The notes under the pieces are model-generated. The model was not told the DNA's origin and made no database searches. It saw only the letters and a program-made list of their open reading frames with translations. DNA of 63,201 bases from Rhizaria sp. SCN 62-66. Taxonomy: Eukaryota; Rhizaria, unplaced. Below are positions 10,352 through 22,900 of the stretch, one piece after another. Location: positions 1 through 63,201 of the forward strand of contig MEDY01000144.1 of NCBI GenBank assembly GCA_001724265.1, in the 5' to 3' direction. A program made the translations under genes and the position numbers. How positions within the stretch are numbered: position 1 is the first letter of the stretch; each line of letters opens with the position of its first letter.

Positions 10352-13300
10352 TTATATGTCGGAGAAGCCACGCTTTCCAGATGTGCGAGAAGCCTGCGTC
10401 ACAAACGCCTCGAACAACTGCGCCACAGCATTGCCACCGCCCGCGCCGGAGGCAAAGCCTCCATCTGCAAACGCGCCGGTGAAGCCCTGCAAAGACGCGC
10501 GCAAACCCGCCGGCTGGCGGATGCCGAGCACGCCCGCCTTAATGGCCGCCTTGCGCAGCACGCTGCGCGGCTCGCGTCCGGCGCCGCCCGCCCCGACAGC
10601 GCCTGCCGCGGGCTGACCCGCATAGTCGTTGTCGTCGTCATCATCGTAGTCGTCGTCGCTGCTCAGGTAGCCCGCACCTACGGCCCCTTCGGCGGTGTCG
10701 TCGTCACCCATGTAGCCCGCGCCTGCGCCAGCACCGGCACCGAGACCGGCATCGGCGGCAGCGCCCGCGGCTGCGGCCGAGGCGTCGCGAGCTGCGGGCG
10801 CGCCCGGTTGGGCGGCCTTGGGGCCCTTCTTCTTGGCCTCGACCAGGCCCACCACGGCGGCCGTCTCCGCCGCCGCCTCGGCCGCCGCGCGCGCGCGCAT
10901 GCCCGACGCAACGGCGAGCGCGGACTGCGACGCCGCCAACGCGGCCGCGGCCGAGACTGCGGCCGCGACGGCGACGAGCGGCGGCGCGGCGTCGGTGTTG
11001 GTCGCCGCCGCGCCGCTGCTGACGGGGAAGTCGAACACACAGCGCTTGGTGGCGTAGTCCACGACGGCGAGGCCCGCGCAGCCCAGCGCGGGAAGCGAGA
11101 GTAGCCGTGCCAGCGCGGATACACCCAGGTCGAACCACTGGTCCGCGGAGGGCAGCTCGTCGTTTTCGGCGGCTTTCCTGGCCGCGGCCTCGACGTACGT
11201 GCCCGCGAGCGCGGCGGCGAGGGGAACGGCGTGGTGCGTGGTCCGCAGGAGCAGCACATGGGGCCGCAGTAGCGCCGCGAGCAGGTCCAGCGTGACGGTG
11301 GCGGCGGGGAAGCCCAGGCCCGTGAGCACGGCCAGCGACGGTAGCGGGGCCGGCAGCAGCGCAGGGTAGCTGCGCTTGTTGCTGAGGTACGCGTGGGCAG
11401 CCGTTACCAGGACGCTGTGGCTGAAGGCCGCGCTGGGCAGGGTCAGGGCTGAGGGGTGCTTCGCTGAGACGGTGATGACGTCAGCAGAAGAGCCGTTTCT
11501 AGTGTTGTTGTGAGACGCGCGAGCCTGCTGCTGTTGCTGGTGCTGCTGCTGTTGATAGCGCTGCAGCTGCAGCTGCTGCTGGTGCTGCTGGTGCTGCAGC
11601 ATCACGTCCTCGCTCTCACTGCGTCCGCGGCCGCTAATGTTGCCGCCGCCGTCGGCGCTGGGGCTGCCGACGACGACCGGGGCACCGCCCTGCTGCGCTG
11701 CGGACGCAGCCGCTACAACCACATCCGCGTCGGAGCCGGAGTCAGTCTTGGATTCCTTGTAGTACGCGCCATACAGCGCGGGCACCTTGACCCCGGCCGC
11801 CGCGCTCGCCGCAGAGTCGACTTTGTCGCTCACTGCGGCCGCCGCAGCCAGCACAGCCGCGCGCAGAGCAGCCGCGGCCTCCGCCGCCGCAGCCGCGCCA
11901 GCCGCAGCCGCCGCCGCAGCGGCCTCATCGGGAGTGCCGTTGCCCGCCCTGCCGGCCAGCGCGGCCGCAGTGGCGCCCGCAGCGGTAACCGTCGCCAGCG
12001 ACAACGCCGCGCTGCGGCCGTGTCCGTGCCCTTGGCCGTGGTTGTACCCATGGCGGTCCGCACCACCCTTGGCCTTGAGGTTGACCGGCAGCAGCGTGGA
12101 TTCGTGCGGCAGCAACACCGCCAGCACGGCCGCCGTCGCGCGTGCCTGGTGGCGGATCTCCCGCGTCTTCGCGGCCGCCTCGGCGACGGCGGCGGCAGTG
12201 GCGGCGGCGGCAGCGGCAGGGTTCCGCGCGGCGGCCGCAGCTAACAAGCTGCTGTCGGCAGCGTCGCCCGCCTTGGCAGCAGCCACAACAGGCGGCTGCA
12301 GCGTCAGCACAACCGACACGCAGCGCCACGCGGCCTCGTACTCGCCCAGCGCCAGCGCGCAGCGCGTCGCGGCGGCGTACGCGGCCACGGCGGCGGCCGC
12401 GGCGGCGGCGGCTGCGGAGGCGGGGACCGCGGCCTCGGAGACCAGGAGCGGTTTGTGCAGCGTCGCGCTCGCCGCGCCGGCCCCGCCGCGGGCGCCGTCG
12501 CGGGGCGGCGTGTACGGCGGGCATGGGAAGCACACGGAGCCAGCAGAGCCAGCGCCAGAGCCAGTGCCAGCGCCGTTAGAGCCGGAACCAGAGAGGCCCG
12601 TGTTGACAAGTGGGGTGTAAATAGACGTGAAGAGCGGAGATACCGTTGCGATGGCGGCCAGGGCAAGGCCGGGGTGGTTGCAGCGGTGGCTCTGGAGCAG
12701 GAGCAGCGCGTGCGCGGGCGAGAACGGCACGGCGCTTGAGTTGGAGCTCGAAGAGCTTGCTGCAGCGTTAGCTGTTGCGGCTGCCGATGCTGACGCTGGT
12801 GATGTGAGAGAAGCGTTAATGTTCATGGCGGTAACAACAGTGCGGGTAAACACGAGCGTGTCGTGGGGCGTGACGCCGCAGCCATAGTCAGTCGCAACGC
12901 AGTCGGCGGTAGCGCTCGCGTTGGTGATGCCCGTGCTTGCGAGCTTGCGGGTGGGCAGCAGCAGCGCGGAGCAGACGGAGGCGTGGAACGCAAGCGCCGC
13001 GGCGGGAGACGCGGCAAGGGCCCCGGCAAGCGCGCGTGCGGGCAGGATGCGGGGCACCACGGTGGTGAGCGCGAGCGCGAGGGCGGCGCATGAGGCAGAT
13101 CCCGCAATGAGGCAGTAGACGAGTGCGGCGAGGCTGTGGCCTGCGGAGGCCAGAGTGCGCACGTTGTCCGCAAAGTCCGCGGGCAGCATTCCGACATAGT
13201 GCGCAGACTGCTGGGAAGTGGACGCGGACGCTGATGCGGAAGCACACGCGGCTGAGGAAGCCGGGAGCAGGGAAGGGAAGGTCGAGGCGCAGAGAGAAAC

Positions 13301-13366
13301 GAGGTAGCGGTCTGCAGCGTGCTCCTCAACAAAGCGCGGAAAGTCTCGCGTTAAGTCAAATGACAT
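10352..13366 (-). CDS. Large Ala-rich helical protein; weak resemblance to a COP9/PCI subunit
   Basis: Single exon of 1004 residues, ATG at 13366, TAA at 10352. The first 170 residues are ordered and helical (FPRFVEEHAADRYLVSL; NVRTLASAGHSLAALVYCL). Long Ala/Ser/Gly spacers separate further helical blocks: YAAATRCALALGEYEAAWRC near residue 340 and SHSVLVTAAHAYLSNKRSYP, then DQWFDLGVSALARLLSLP and VVDYATKRCVFDF. The C-terminus has acidic and Gly-rich stretches ending in KRGFSDI. The helical-repeat layout and the HSLAAL and GEYEAAWRC segments faintly recall COP9 signalosome subunit 3, but this is inference at low confidence. Gln/His-rich tracts near residues 585-615 come from CAG/CAC repeats. 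It is divergently arranged with the 13963 gene. Confidence 0.85.
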   Translation of the reverse strand: MSFDLTRDFPRFVEEHAADRYLVSLCASTFPSLLPASSAACASASASASTSQQSAHYVGMLPADFADNVRTLASAGHSLAALVYCLIAGSASCAALALALTTVVPRILPARALAGALAASPAAALAFHASVCSALLLPTRKLASTGITNASATADCVATDYGCGVTPHDTLVFTRTVVTAMNINASLTSPASASAAATANAAASSSSSNSSAVPFSPAHALLLLQSHRCNHPGLALAAIATVSPLFTSIYTPLVNTGLSGSGSNGAGTGSGAGSAGSVCFPCPPYTPPRDGARGGAGAASATLHKPLLVSEAAVPASAAAAAAAAAVAAYAAATRCALALGEYEAAWRCVSVVLTLQPPVVAAAKAGDAADSSLLAAAAARNPAAAAAATAAAVAEAAAKTREIRHQARATAAVLAVLLPHESTLLPVNLKAKGGADRHGYNHGQGHGHGRSAALSLATVTAAGATAAALAGRAGNGTPDEAAAAAAAAGAAAAAEAAAALRAAVLAAAAAVSDKVDSAASAAAGVKVPALYGAYYKESKTDSGSDADVVVAAASAAQQGGAPVVVGSPSADGGGNISGRGRSESEDVMLQHQQHQQQLQLQRYQQQQHQQQQQARASHNNTRNGSSADVITVSAKHPSALTLPSAAFSHSVLVTAAHAYLSNKRSYPALLPAPLPSLAVLTGLGFPAATVTLDLLAALLRPHVLLLRTTHHAVPLAAALAGTYVEAAARKAAENDELPSADQWFDLGVSALARLLSLPALGCAGLAVVDYATKRCVFDFPVSSGAAATNTDAAPPLVAVAAAVSAAAALAASQSALAVASGMRARAAAEAAAETAAVVGLVEAKKKGPKAAQPGAPAARDASAAAAGAAADAGLGAGAGAGAGYMGDDDTAEGAVGAGYLSSDDDYDDDDDNDYAGQPAAGAVGAGGAGREPRSVLRKAAIKAGVLGIRQPAGLRASLQGFTGAFADGGFASGAGGGNAVAQLFEAFVTQASRTSGKRGFSDI

Positions 13367-13962
13367 TTGCTACACAAATCCTCACCAGCAAGGTGGTTGT
13401 GAGCGACTACAATAAATAATATGAAGGTGAAAGGCGGTTGGAGGAGGTGAGAGGGTTGTGCTGACCACAAGAATTTGTAACTCGCGTGTCAAATGAAATA
13501 CGGCGCGGAATACAACATGTTAGAGCAAATATAAAATCAGAATGCAATAGACACTAGCGGCACAGTATCGGGGTTTGCTAAACAGAGCTTCAGGCGGATC
13601 GTATGAGCCTACAGGTTGCTTGATTTTACCAGCACACTCCCAAGGATCAGATCCGCTCCTCGACCATGCGTACCGAAAAAATGTCGCGGTTGACTGCAGT
13701 AATCGGCAAGCAGTTCGCGCCATCGCTATGTATATCAAATGCAGCTACCAACATCCGTTGATAGTAATACGCTTGTGTGACCTGAATATATATTCCTTAT
13801 TTATTTCTGCCACTCAAATAACAGTTCTAAAAACACCCTCTAACCTTTCAAAACCTTTCCCAAACTCAGTCCCTAAACGAGCCAAGCCACTCGCTCCTCC
13901 TGCGATCCCTCTGAACCGTCTGGAGAGTCCCACAGCTTCTGAACTTCGCGCACAGGCCACAA
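13367..13962. other. Divergent intergenic region, likely shared promoter
   Basis: About 600 nt between two head-to-head start codons (13366 minus, 13963 plus). AT-rich on the left, with a pyrimidine-rich run near 13840-13870 before the plus-strand gene. No defined element or extra gene is visible. Confidence 0.5.
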
Positions 13963-16900
13963 ATGGCGAGCGAAGCGCCGCCTATGGCCATGTCCGATGC
14001 GGACCTGCCTTCCAAGCACTTCGTTCCGACCCACGCGGCCGACGACGCAGTCGCATTCGAGCAGAAGCTCGAGCAGCCACTCAGCAATCAGCTGCCCGTC
14101 CAGCCCCAGCAGTAGCCCCCCACCCAGGAGGCGTTGCCCAAGGCTGCACCGGTTACGGGATTTGCGTTTGCCGCAGTTACGGGTTCTGTGCCGCCTGAGC
14201 TCCCGGCAACGGCGTCCTCTACCGCCACAGTCGCCACAGCTCCCGCATTCAGCGCCGTTGACCCCAACTCCGTCGCTGGCGCTGCCCCTGCGACGCCGAC
14301 GGCGGACGCTCATGTCAAGTATGAGTCAAGTGCCCACGCCGATGCTACGCCCACTGAAGCCGCGTCCTCGGCCGCAGACCTTGTCTCGCCGCAGTCGCCG
14401 CCGCAGGTTGAGACAGAGGCAGATGCAAACGTGGATGAGACGGCGCCCCAATCGTCCCCGCGAGGCGGCGGCCGCGGGCGCGGGCGTGGCCGTGGGCGCG
14501 GGCGCGGGCGCGGGCGTCCCCCGGCCGACGCGCGCGATGACGGCGGCGACGGCGACGGCAGCAGCCCGGCCGCGAGCGACTCGCACTACCAGGCCGCGGC
14601 GGCCTCTGCGGCGGCTGCGCGCGCGGCGGCGGCCGAGGAAGCCGCGCTTCGCGCCGTGCTACAGCCGTCGGAGCTGTACACGATCACGCCCAAGATGTTT
14701 CGCCACGGTACGCTGCCGGCCGTGATGCCGCTCGCGCTCGCCCGGCCCGTGGGTGCGCCCGAGCCGACCGCCGTGGCCGAGGCAGAGGCGCCCGCGCTCG
14801 CTGTGCCGGCCACGGTCGCGGGCGCGATCCCGCTCGTCGCGGTACTTGTCGCAAACGCGGTCGCCGCCACTGTCGCTGACCCGACGCTCTTCGCAGACGC
14901 CTCCTCGGGCAGTGCGGCGAGTGCCAGTGGCGAAGACAAGGACGGGGACGAGATTGACTGGCAGCGCGTTGCCGCCGCCTACGGACGTGCTGCTGCTGCT
15001 TCGTCGCAAGCCCGCGCATCCCTTGCTGCTGGTGCCACCACGGACGCGGACGCAGACGAGCTGAAGACGCTGTTTCCACCCAGCCTGACCCCGCGCGAGT
15101 GCAAACGCGTCTGGCGCGCTGCCGCATACGTTGCAGTGCCTAAGCTGCAGACGAACACGCTTTTCACGACTGCGGACGCGGCCTATACGCCCCGGTACAA
15201 GCCCCTGCGGCATTCGCCGTCACAATCGTCATCTCAGCCGCAGTTTCAGTCGCAGTCTCAGCGCTTGCAACGACCGTGCCAGTGTGTGACGGGCATGCGG
15301 ACGCTGCCGCTGACTGCGGGCGCAAGTGCGTTCGCGATGCGCGAGTCCTCCTCGGGGCCTTGTCTGCTCACACCTGGTGCGCTGCCCTGGGGCGCCGGCG
15401 CCGCCGAGGCCGCGGCCGCGGAGGTCGAGTACGCCAACATGGCCGCCCACGCGCGGCGCGTGAACTATGTCAAGAAGCGCAACATCTACAACGTCATTGG
15501 TGGCAACAAAAGCGGCGGTGCCAGTAGCGCGCGCGGCGCCGCAAGTCAGAACGGCGCGGTTAGTGCAGCCGAAAGCAGCCCTTTGAGCGCGAACGGTGAT
15601 GCTTTGAGTGCGAGCGCTACGGCCGCAGCTGTTGACTCGCATGCTGTTAGTGCCAGTTCTCCGCATGCAACGGGCAGTGCCAGTGGCTACGGTGATGGGA
15701 TCGTCGTGAAGACGACGGCGTACAGCACTGACGCCGTGTTTGACTTTAACTTTGCGGAAGCCAAATCTCTTCAATCACTTGTCAAGCCTGCGGCGACGAT
15801 TGACAGTACACTGGCGACAACAAACAAGAAAGGTGGCAATACCACGTGCTCGCTTTGTGGCTGCCTTCGCACTGGCGGCGCTGCCAGCACGACTGCGGCA
15901 ATGACCGACGACGCCGCGGCGAAAGACAACGCCGGCCACGACGGCAGCGAGAGTGACGGCGACCTTTCTGACTACGAGGCCCTGCTCCCCGAATACACGC
16001 CCCCGGAGGCGCTCGAGCCGCACCTGCGCGCCCCGCTCGAAGACGCGGACCCCACGCCAGACAAGCCGGACGCATGCGCCCTCGGCGCGGCGACCACGCT
16101 CACGGGCGCGAGCAGCAGCACCGTGCGCGCGCAGGTGACGAACCCCTTCACGCCGCTGGGCTTCGCCACACTGACACACGCGGCGCCGTCGCCGCTGGCG
16201 TACCTGCCGCGCGCCTCCGTGGACATGTTCCTGCTCGACCTGCAGTCGCGGCCGACGGTGCCCGACCGCATCGCCGCGTGGACCGACGCGGGCTCTGCCG
16301 CGGCGGCAACGAATCATACGGCGGCGCAATCTCCTCCTTCTGATGCCGCTGCAGCTGCTGCGGGTCACAGCGAAAGCTGTCGCAGCGGAAACAGCACTGG
16401 GCGCACTCCGGCGGCAGGCCGGTCCGCGGCCGCGGCGACCGCGCGCGCGATGTGGGTCGTTGCCCGCGCGGCCGCCAACGGCGACAACAGGCTCCCGCAG
16501 GCGCTGGTCAATGCGCTGTCGACGCACAGCAACAGCAGCAGCAACAGCAAACCCGCGGTTAAGAGTGCGGATGGCGCGAGCCCCAACGCTGAGTCAGCCG
16601 GCGCAAGCTCCGGCGCTTGCACCAGTGCAGGCGTTGATGCGAGCGAAAGCGTGAATGCGAGTGCTAGTGATGCTGTGGTCGGTACTGTGGATCTTGCCGA
16701 CGTGGCGCCCGCCGCCCCCGCCACGCTGCCGCCGCTGACTACGCTGCCCATCCCTTTGTTCGGCACGAGCAGTAACAACAATAAGGCCAGCACCACTCAC
16801 GCCGGTCCGAAGTCCAGTGCGAGTGCGAGTTCTGCCAGCTCTGCGACGGAGGGTGACGAAGACGTGACTGTGAGCAATGTCGTGAACATGATGAACTCGC

Positions 16901-19900
16901 TGTCACTGACGCTGCTGGCCAAGGCGGCGCGGAATACCAAACACGCGCTTGTGAACAAGACGCCAAGTTGTATGTCTGACGATGTTGCAGACGCTAAAAA
17001 CACCAGCAACGCCGCCGCAAGTAGAAGCAACAAAAAACCTTGTGCGACAAATGATATGAGTGGCTGTATCACAAGCGGCAGCGGCAGCACGAGTATCGCT
17101 GCCTCCTCCGCGGCCGCGATCAAGTCTACCTTCGCCCTTGGCCACGCCCGCATGCGCATGCAACTTGCACACAACGCATCCAGCGTTCCTTCCCCTGCGT
17201 TGTTTGAGGCCGGCGACGTAAAGTTAGGTCGCACCTCGAAGGCCGCGCGGGTGCTCACTGCGGCCGCGCCAGCCCTGGCAGGCGTGTGGAAGAAAGCAGC
17301 ATCTGCTGCTGCTGCTGCGGCTGCAAATACGACTGATTGTGCAACGAACAACAACAGCAACAACAGCAATGTTTGCAAATCTAGCACGGATACGAGCACT
17401 CGGGACTCAAGTGCCAGCGCCAGCGATTCTACAAGCACAGTGCTGCCTGGCGGTATGACGTGGAAGCAAGCGACGCGTGAACTTCTCTCGAGTGTGAACA
17501 CCACATCGTACAAGGCTCAAGCCGCGCTGTCGTTTCTGCTCGCTCTCGAGCAGGGCCACGTGGCTGCCCACGCTGTGCTCAAGCTTCACCGCATCATCGT
17601 GGCAAAGGAGCGCGCACACCGAGCATCGTTGCGGCGCAACGTCGATCACGCTGTATTGACTGGTGACAAGGCGCACCATGCGCTGCAGCTGGACGAGAAT
17701 GCTTCAATCGAGGCCGCTGAGGCCGCGCTTGAAGCGATCTTAGCCACGCCCAATTTGCCATCGGTCGCTAGTCCTGTTGTCCTCTCGCTCGCGGGCTACA
17801 ACAGCGCCTCACACCCCGGTGAAGATGGCAGATTCACCGCAGACTCGTGGCCGGCGCCGCCGCCACACCGCAAATCCCTCTCGCCCGCCGCCGCGGAGAA
17901 ATCCGCCGTGCAAACGCTGCGGCGCGTTGTGACGGCGGCCGCCGCGGGGCAGGGGCGCTGGCAGGTGGCGCAGCGCGCCGCGTTGCAGGTGCATCTCACT
18001 GCGCTCGAGACAGTGGGCAATGCGGCACACGGCCACTTCGAGGGCCTCGGGGACGAGGCTACGTCTCGGTGCCCGCCGAAGGACGCGCTGTATGCGCTGC
18101 GGCAGCAATTGGCCGATGTGGGGCGCAGCACGAACGCGCTTGCCTCTGTCATGTCGAACCATGCTGTTAACACGAAACCGTACAGTTTGAGCACCATCGG
18201 GTTGAATGGGATTGAGACCGTGGTGACCGCGAGCACCGGGACGAAGGACGTTCTAAGCGTGATGAAGACGGCGCAGTTGGCGATGCATCAACACACGTGC
18301 GGCGATCACACCGCCGCAGCTATCGATGACATGCCATGCGGAGATAATACCGCTGTTCTCAGGTCAGGCAGTGCCGGTGCCAGTGATAATACTGATGGCA
18401 CCGCAAAAAACACGAACTCTGCTGTGAACCACCACTCCGGGGTGGCTGACGAAGAGTCAAAGTCTCTCGCCTCACCCGTGCTATCGAAACGTGATGCTAT
18501 GGTGACCGCAGCCCTTGTCATGGGTGCTGCTGCCGCCCCTCTTGCCCCCAGTTTCAACAAGAACAACAAACTGGGCGTGACTGCGAACGGCTCTGGCAAC
18601 ATGGAATCCGCCCTCGCCGGCAACATCCCCATTCTCCCCATGCTCGAGTGGCAGCGCCAGTGTGCGCTCGCCCGCTGGCAGCACGCGCTCGCGCTGGAGG
18701 CGCGTACGCAGGCCGTCAACATGGCAGTGCGCCGCCGCATGCAAGCCGTGACGACGGCGACTATAGCCACCGCCACGCGCAACGCGCTGACCGCGCAGGC
18801 CCAGGCACACGCACACGCCCAAGCGCAGGCTGAGGCGCGGCTGCAGGCAATGGCGCTTGCGCGCAAGCAGGCGCAGGCACAGGCTGATGCTGAGGCCGCA
18901 GCGGCAGCGGCAGCAACTGTTGCTGCCAAGCTCGAAGTTGACGCCGCGAATGCTGCGCTTGAAAGCACAGACGTTGCTGCTGTCGATGCTGATGCTTCTG
19001 GTGTTGCTGCTGGTGTCGATATCAAGCCCAAGACCGAAGCCATGACCGACGACATCGAGGTCACAGCGGTTGCGGTCTCCGCCAACTCAGTTGCAGGCCC
19101 GTCTCTGAGTGAGATCACGGTCAAGTCTGAGCCCGGGACTGCGCCTGCCCACAGCAGTGCTGTTGCTACTCCTATCAGCAGCATCGCTCCTGCCTCTAGC
19201 TCTCGCCGCACCTCTGCTGGCGGCAGCAACAGCCGCATCAAGTCGGAGCCCCTCAGCACGCACGCCAGCGGCATTGGCGCCAACTCCGCCCCGGCGCCGT
19301 CACCACAGGCTTCACCTGCGCCGCCCGCGCCGGCCCCGCTTCACCCCGGCGCGAGCGAGCTGGCCGCGCAGATCTGGTTCGAGGCCAACGCCGAGGTCGG
19401 GCCCGTGCCCGCGCTGCGCCTGCCGCCGCGGCCCGACCTCGCCAAGCTCTCCACGGGCGCGGCGGAGGTCGCCGTCGCGCACGCAGTCGCCACAGAAACG
19501 GCCGTCGCGCTGCCCGACGCCGACAACCTTTGCGCGTCGCAGCCGCCGCAGCAGAAGCGCGTGGAAGGCAAGCGGGGTAAGACGATCAAGACCGACAACA
19601 ACAACGGCGGCGGATCTCGGTCTACCTCTCCCGTGCGGCGCAACGCCTCCGCGTCCGCATCTATGCGCAGCACGCCCGTCAAGAAGGGAAAAGCGACTGT
19701 CGATGCGTCGGGTGGCCGGGGCAAGGGCAAGGGCGCTGCGCGCAGCGGCAAGCGGGGCAAGGCTGAGTCTGCTCCGAAGACTGCGGCTGACGCTGCTCAG
19801 GGCCGCGGCAGGGGTAACAAGCGGGGCCGCGTCGCTGCTGGTATGCAGGCGGCAGGCGACAGCACCAACGCTGCTGAGGATGGTGATGGCGCTGCTGGCG

Positions 19901-22900
19901 GAGCCAGCGACAGTGACGACGACAGCGCTGACGACGATGGCGACATCACCGACGGCAACAGTGGTGACGACGACGATAGCAGTGTCAGTGGTAATGACAG
20001 CGACGGTGATAACGCCAAGGAGCCGTCACTCCCGCCCAAGTACAGTAACATGGCGCGTTCTCAGTCGAAGTACCCCTCAAAGCCCAACCCTTCTCTCCCC
20101 ACTTTCGACCTCTATTGCTTGCCTCTTGAGGACACGCTTGCCACATATCCTCCCGTTCCCGGTACGTAACCACTCCAACGTAAACTATCTCATTTGAAAC
20201 ATCACATCTGATCTCGGACTTTGCATTTGATCTCATAATATCTCTTTATTACTGCGTATTGTCGTTGCTCTCCTGCATTACTTTCCTTCAGGTGGCTTGT
20301 ATTTCTCGCGCCTACGCCGCGCCGCGGGTCTGAGACTCTCGGCGACCTACCCCGCTGCTGCGCTCCCACCCCCGGCCACCGCGAGCCTGTCCCGCGCCGC
20401 CCTCACGCTTGCTTCCGCGCGCCTGTTGCCGGCGCTCGGCGGCCGTCTGCGCGCGCCGGCCCATGCCTCGCTTGCGCTCCCACTGCCCGTTGCCGCCCCG
20501 CTGGCGCCCACGACGGCGCTTCCGGCCCCTCTGGCCACAGCGCACCTCCGCGCGGTCCCGCTCGCGGCCTCGAACTCGGCGCTCTCCGCGATCGCCGCCA
20601 CGGCCGCCGGCGGCGCTGGGTCCGCATTCCAGGGCGTGGGCCCCGGCGGCGGCGCGGGCGCCCTGGGCGGCGCCACCGCGTTGTCTTGGTCCGTCTCGGC
20701 GCCCGCGTCATCGGTGTCGTCGGCCGCGCAGCTGGCGACGGCGGCGGCGACGGCGGCGGCGACCGCCCCCGCGACGGCCGTCGCCGCCGTGTCGGCGCTC
20801 CACGACGCGATGGCCATGCTCAACAGCATGGCCTCGCCCCAGACCACGATAGCCGCCAACGGCGCGGCCTCTGCGCTCACGGGTGCGGGCGCAGGCACGC
20901 AGAGCTCTGGTGCGCCGACAGTGACGCAGGTTATCTACGGCGGTGGCGTCGCCACGCCCGTCGCCATGGCGCCATACACCCCGCAAATGTACAACTCCGG
21001 ACCCAAAGCTACCTCAGGCAACATCGCCGCCGTGGAGGAAGCCGCCGCGGCCAACGCAGTTGTTGACAGCGGTCGTATCGGCGTCACTGGCTTGTGGGAC
21101 GGCATCGCGCCGCCGCCGCAGGTCGCGGCCGGAGCCTCCGCAGCGGCCGCGACCAACGCCGACGTGGCCAAGATGAGCGCAGCGGCGCTGGCGGCGTTGC
21201 CGTCAGTCGCCGTCGCCGCGATCATGCCGCCCGTGCTCACGCTCGCGCTCGGCGAAACCGGTGGTGGTGCGAAAAAGAGCTCGAACAAGAGCGAGAGGAA
21301 GAATGGCGAAGATGACACTGATAACGAGGGCGAAGACGATGAAGCTCTTTGGATGGCGCGCTTTGCTGCCGCAACGGACTATCTCGCGTCGCTCGACGAG
21401 GCGTGGGACTGCGTCAAGCTCAGCCGCATGCTCCTCTGCCTCCGTCTACGTCTTCCGACTACAGCGGCGGCCGCGGCGGCGAGCTCGAGCCTGCTGCTGC
21501 ACCGGCCGGACGCGCCGTCGCTGGCGCCGTCTCCGCACGCGCTCATGCTCGCCCCCGCGCCCCAGTCGAGCTCGTCCGTCTCGGTCGCCGGCACAGGCTG
21601 CGTCGCCACCTCGAGCGCGGGCTGCGTGCTGCTCACGTCCTCGCTCGTGCCTTTCTCGGCCACGCCGTTCGCGTCCGTGTCGACGGGCCCACTGGGGCTC
21701 TACAGCTCATCGCTCGCCCACGCGGCCGCCTCAGCGCGCGGCGCTGGCGCGGCCACGGGCGTCACCAGCGAAGCGCGCCCGATTCCGCCGGCAGTCACGG
21801 CGCGGCACCGCGGCTGGGTCGCCACGGCGCACGCGGACGCCCTCGCTGCGGCCGCGCTGAGCGTCTCGGCCGGCGAGGTCGCAAACATGCTCCGGCTGCA
21901 GAGCGCTGCCGGCGCGGCGGGCGCGGCGGTGGCGGCGGCGGCCTCTGCGGCCGCGGCCGCCGCGGTGACCGGAACGGCCCGCACCCGCGGCGGCGGCAGC
22001 GTCGACAGTTACGGCCACACGATGACGGACTCTGAGCACGTGCACGGCGCGGCGCAGCACGGAGGCAGCTTTGCCGCCGATGCACCCGCTCCGTCCGCGG
22101 TCGTTGTGCCGGACCTCACGACACTGCTAATGGCGCAGGGAGCGAGTCCAGCGCAGCTGCAGTTCAACGTGCGGCAGCCGGCCGTCACGGGCGCAACGCT
22201 GCGCGGCGGCAGCAACATGTACTACCCGTCGGTGGTCGCTGCAAGCTGCGGCAGCAGCAGCGCGGCCTTGACATCGGCAGTGACGACTACCACAACGACG
22301 ACCACGACAACGACGACGACAACGACCTCATCGCCTGCATCTCGTGTGTCGCACTCTTACTCCCAGTCACAGTCGCAGACGCAGTCCATGCAGTGCGACA
22401 TCTCCGCCGGCAACCCGGCCGCGTCTCTCTCGGTCACATCCGGCCTCGTTGGCCTCGGCCTAGGTGTCGGCGCCGGCATCGCCGTCCCGCCTTGTCTCGC
22501 TCTCTCGGCCGCGTCGGCCAACGACCCCCCCGCCGCGGCCGCTGCCGCTGCAATTGCCGCCGCTCTGCCAGCGCCGTTCGCTTGCTCTGGCGGACCGAAC
22601 AGCGCCAGCGGCGTCGCTGCCCCGGGGAGCGCGGGCGCTCTCAGCAGCGGCGTCACGTCAGTGGACATGTCGCTCCACGCGCAGCTCACTGCCGTGTCTG
22701 GCGCGGCCCCGTTCGTGCCTCTCGTCGGCCCGCACTTGCACTCACACTCACATGCGAGCCAGCACGCGGCCGCTTCTGCGGCTGCTGCTGCTGCTGCGGC
22801 CACCAACACCGCCAACGCTGCGGCCATCAACGCGGCCAACGTCGCCGTGTCTGCCGCGACGACCGCGACGACTGCCGCGAGCGTGCGCGTGGTGCTCGGC

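Noticed and set aside
11185-11200. GTACGT inside the 10352-13366 gene as a possible intron donor
   Set aside because: The frame continues openly through it with coding bias (GTYVEAAARK), and no suitable acceptor is needed.
18306-19283. 325-residue minus-strand open frame
   Set aside because: Antisense to the 13963-23431 gene; Ala/Ser/Cys composition typical of reverse-complement GC-rich codons.
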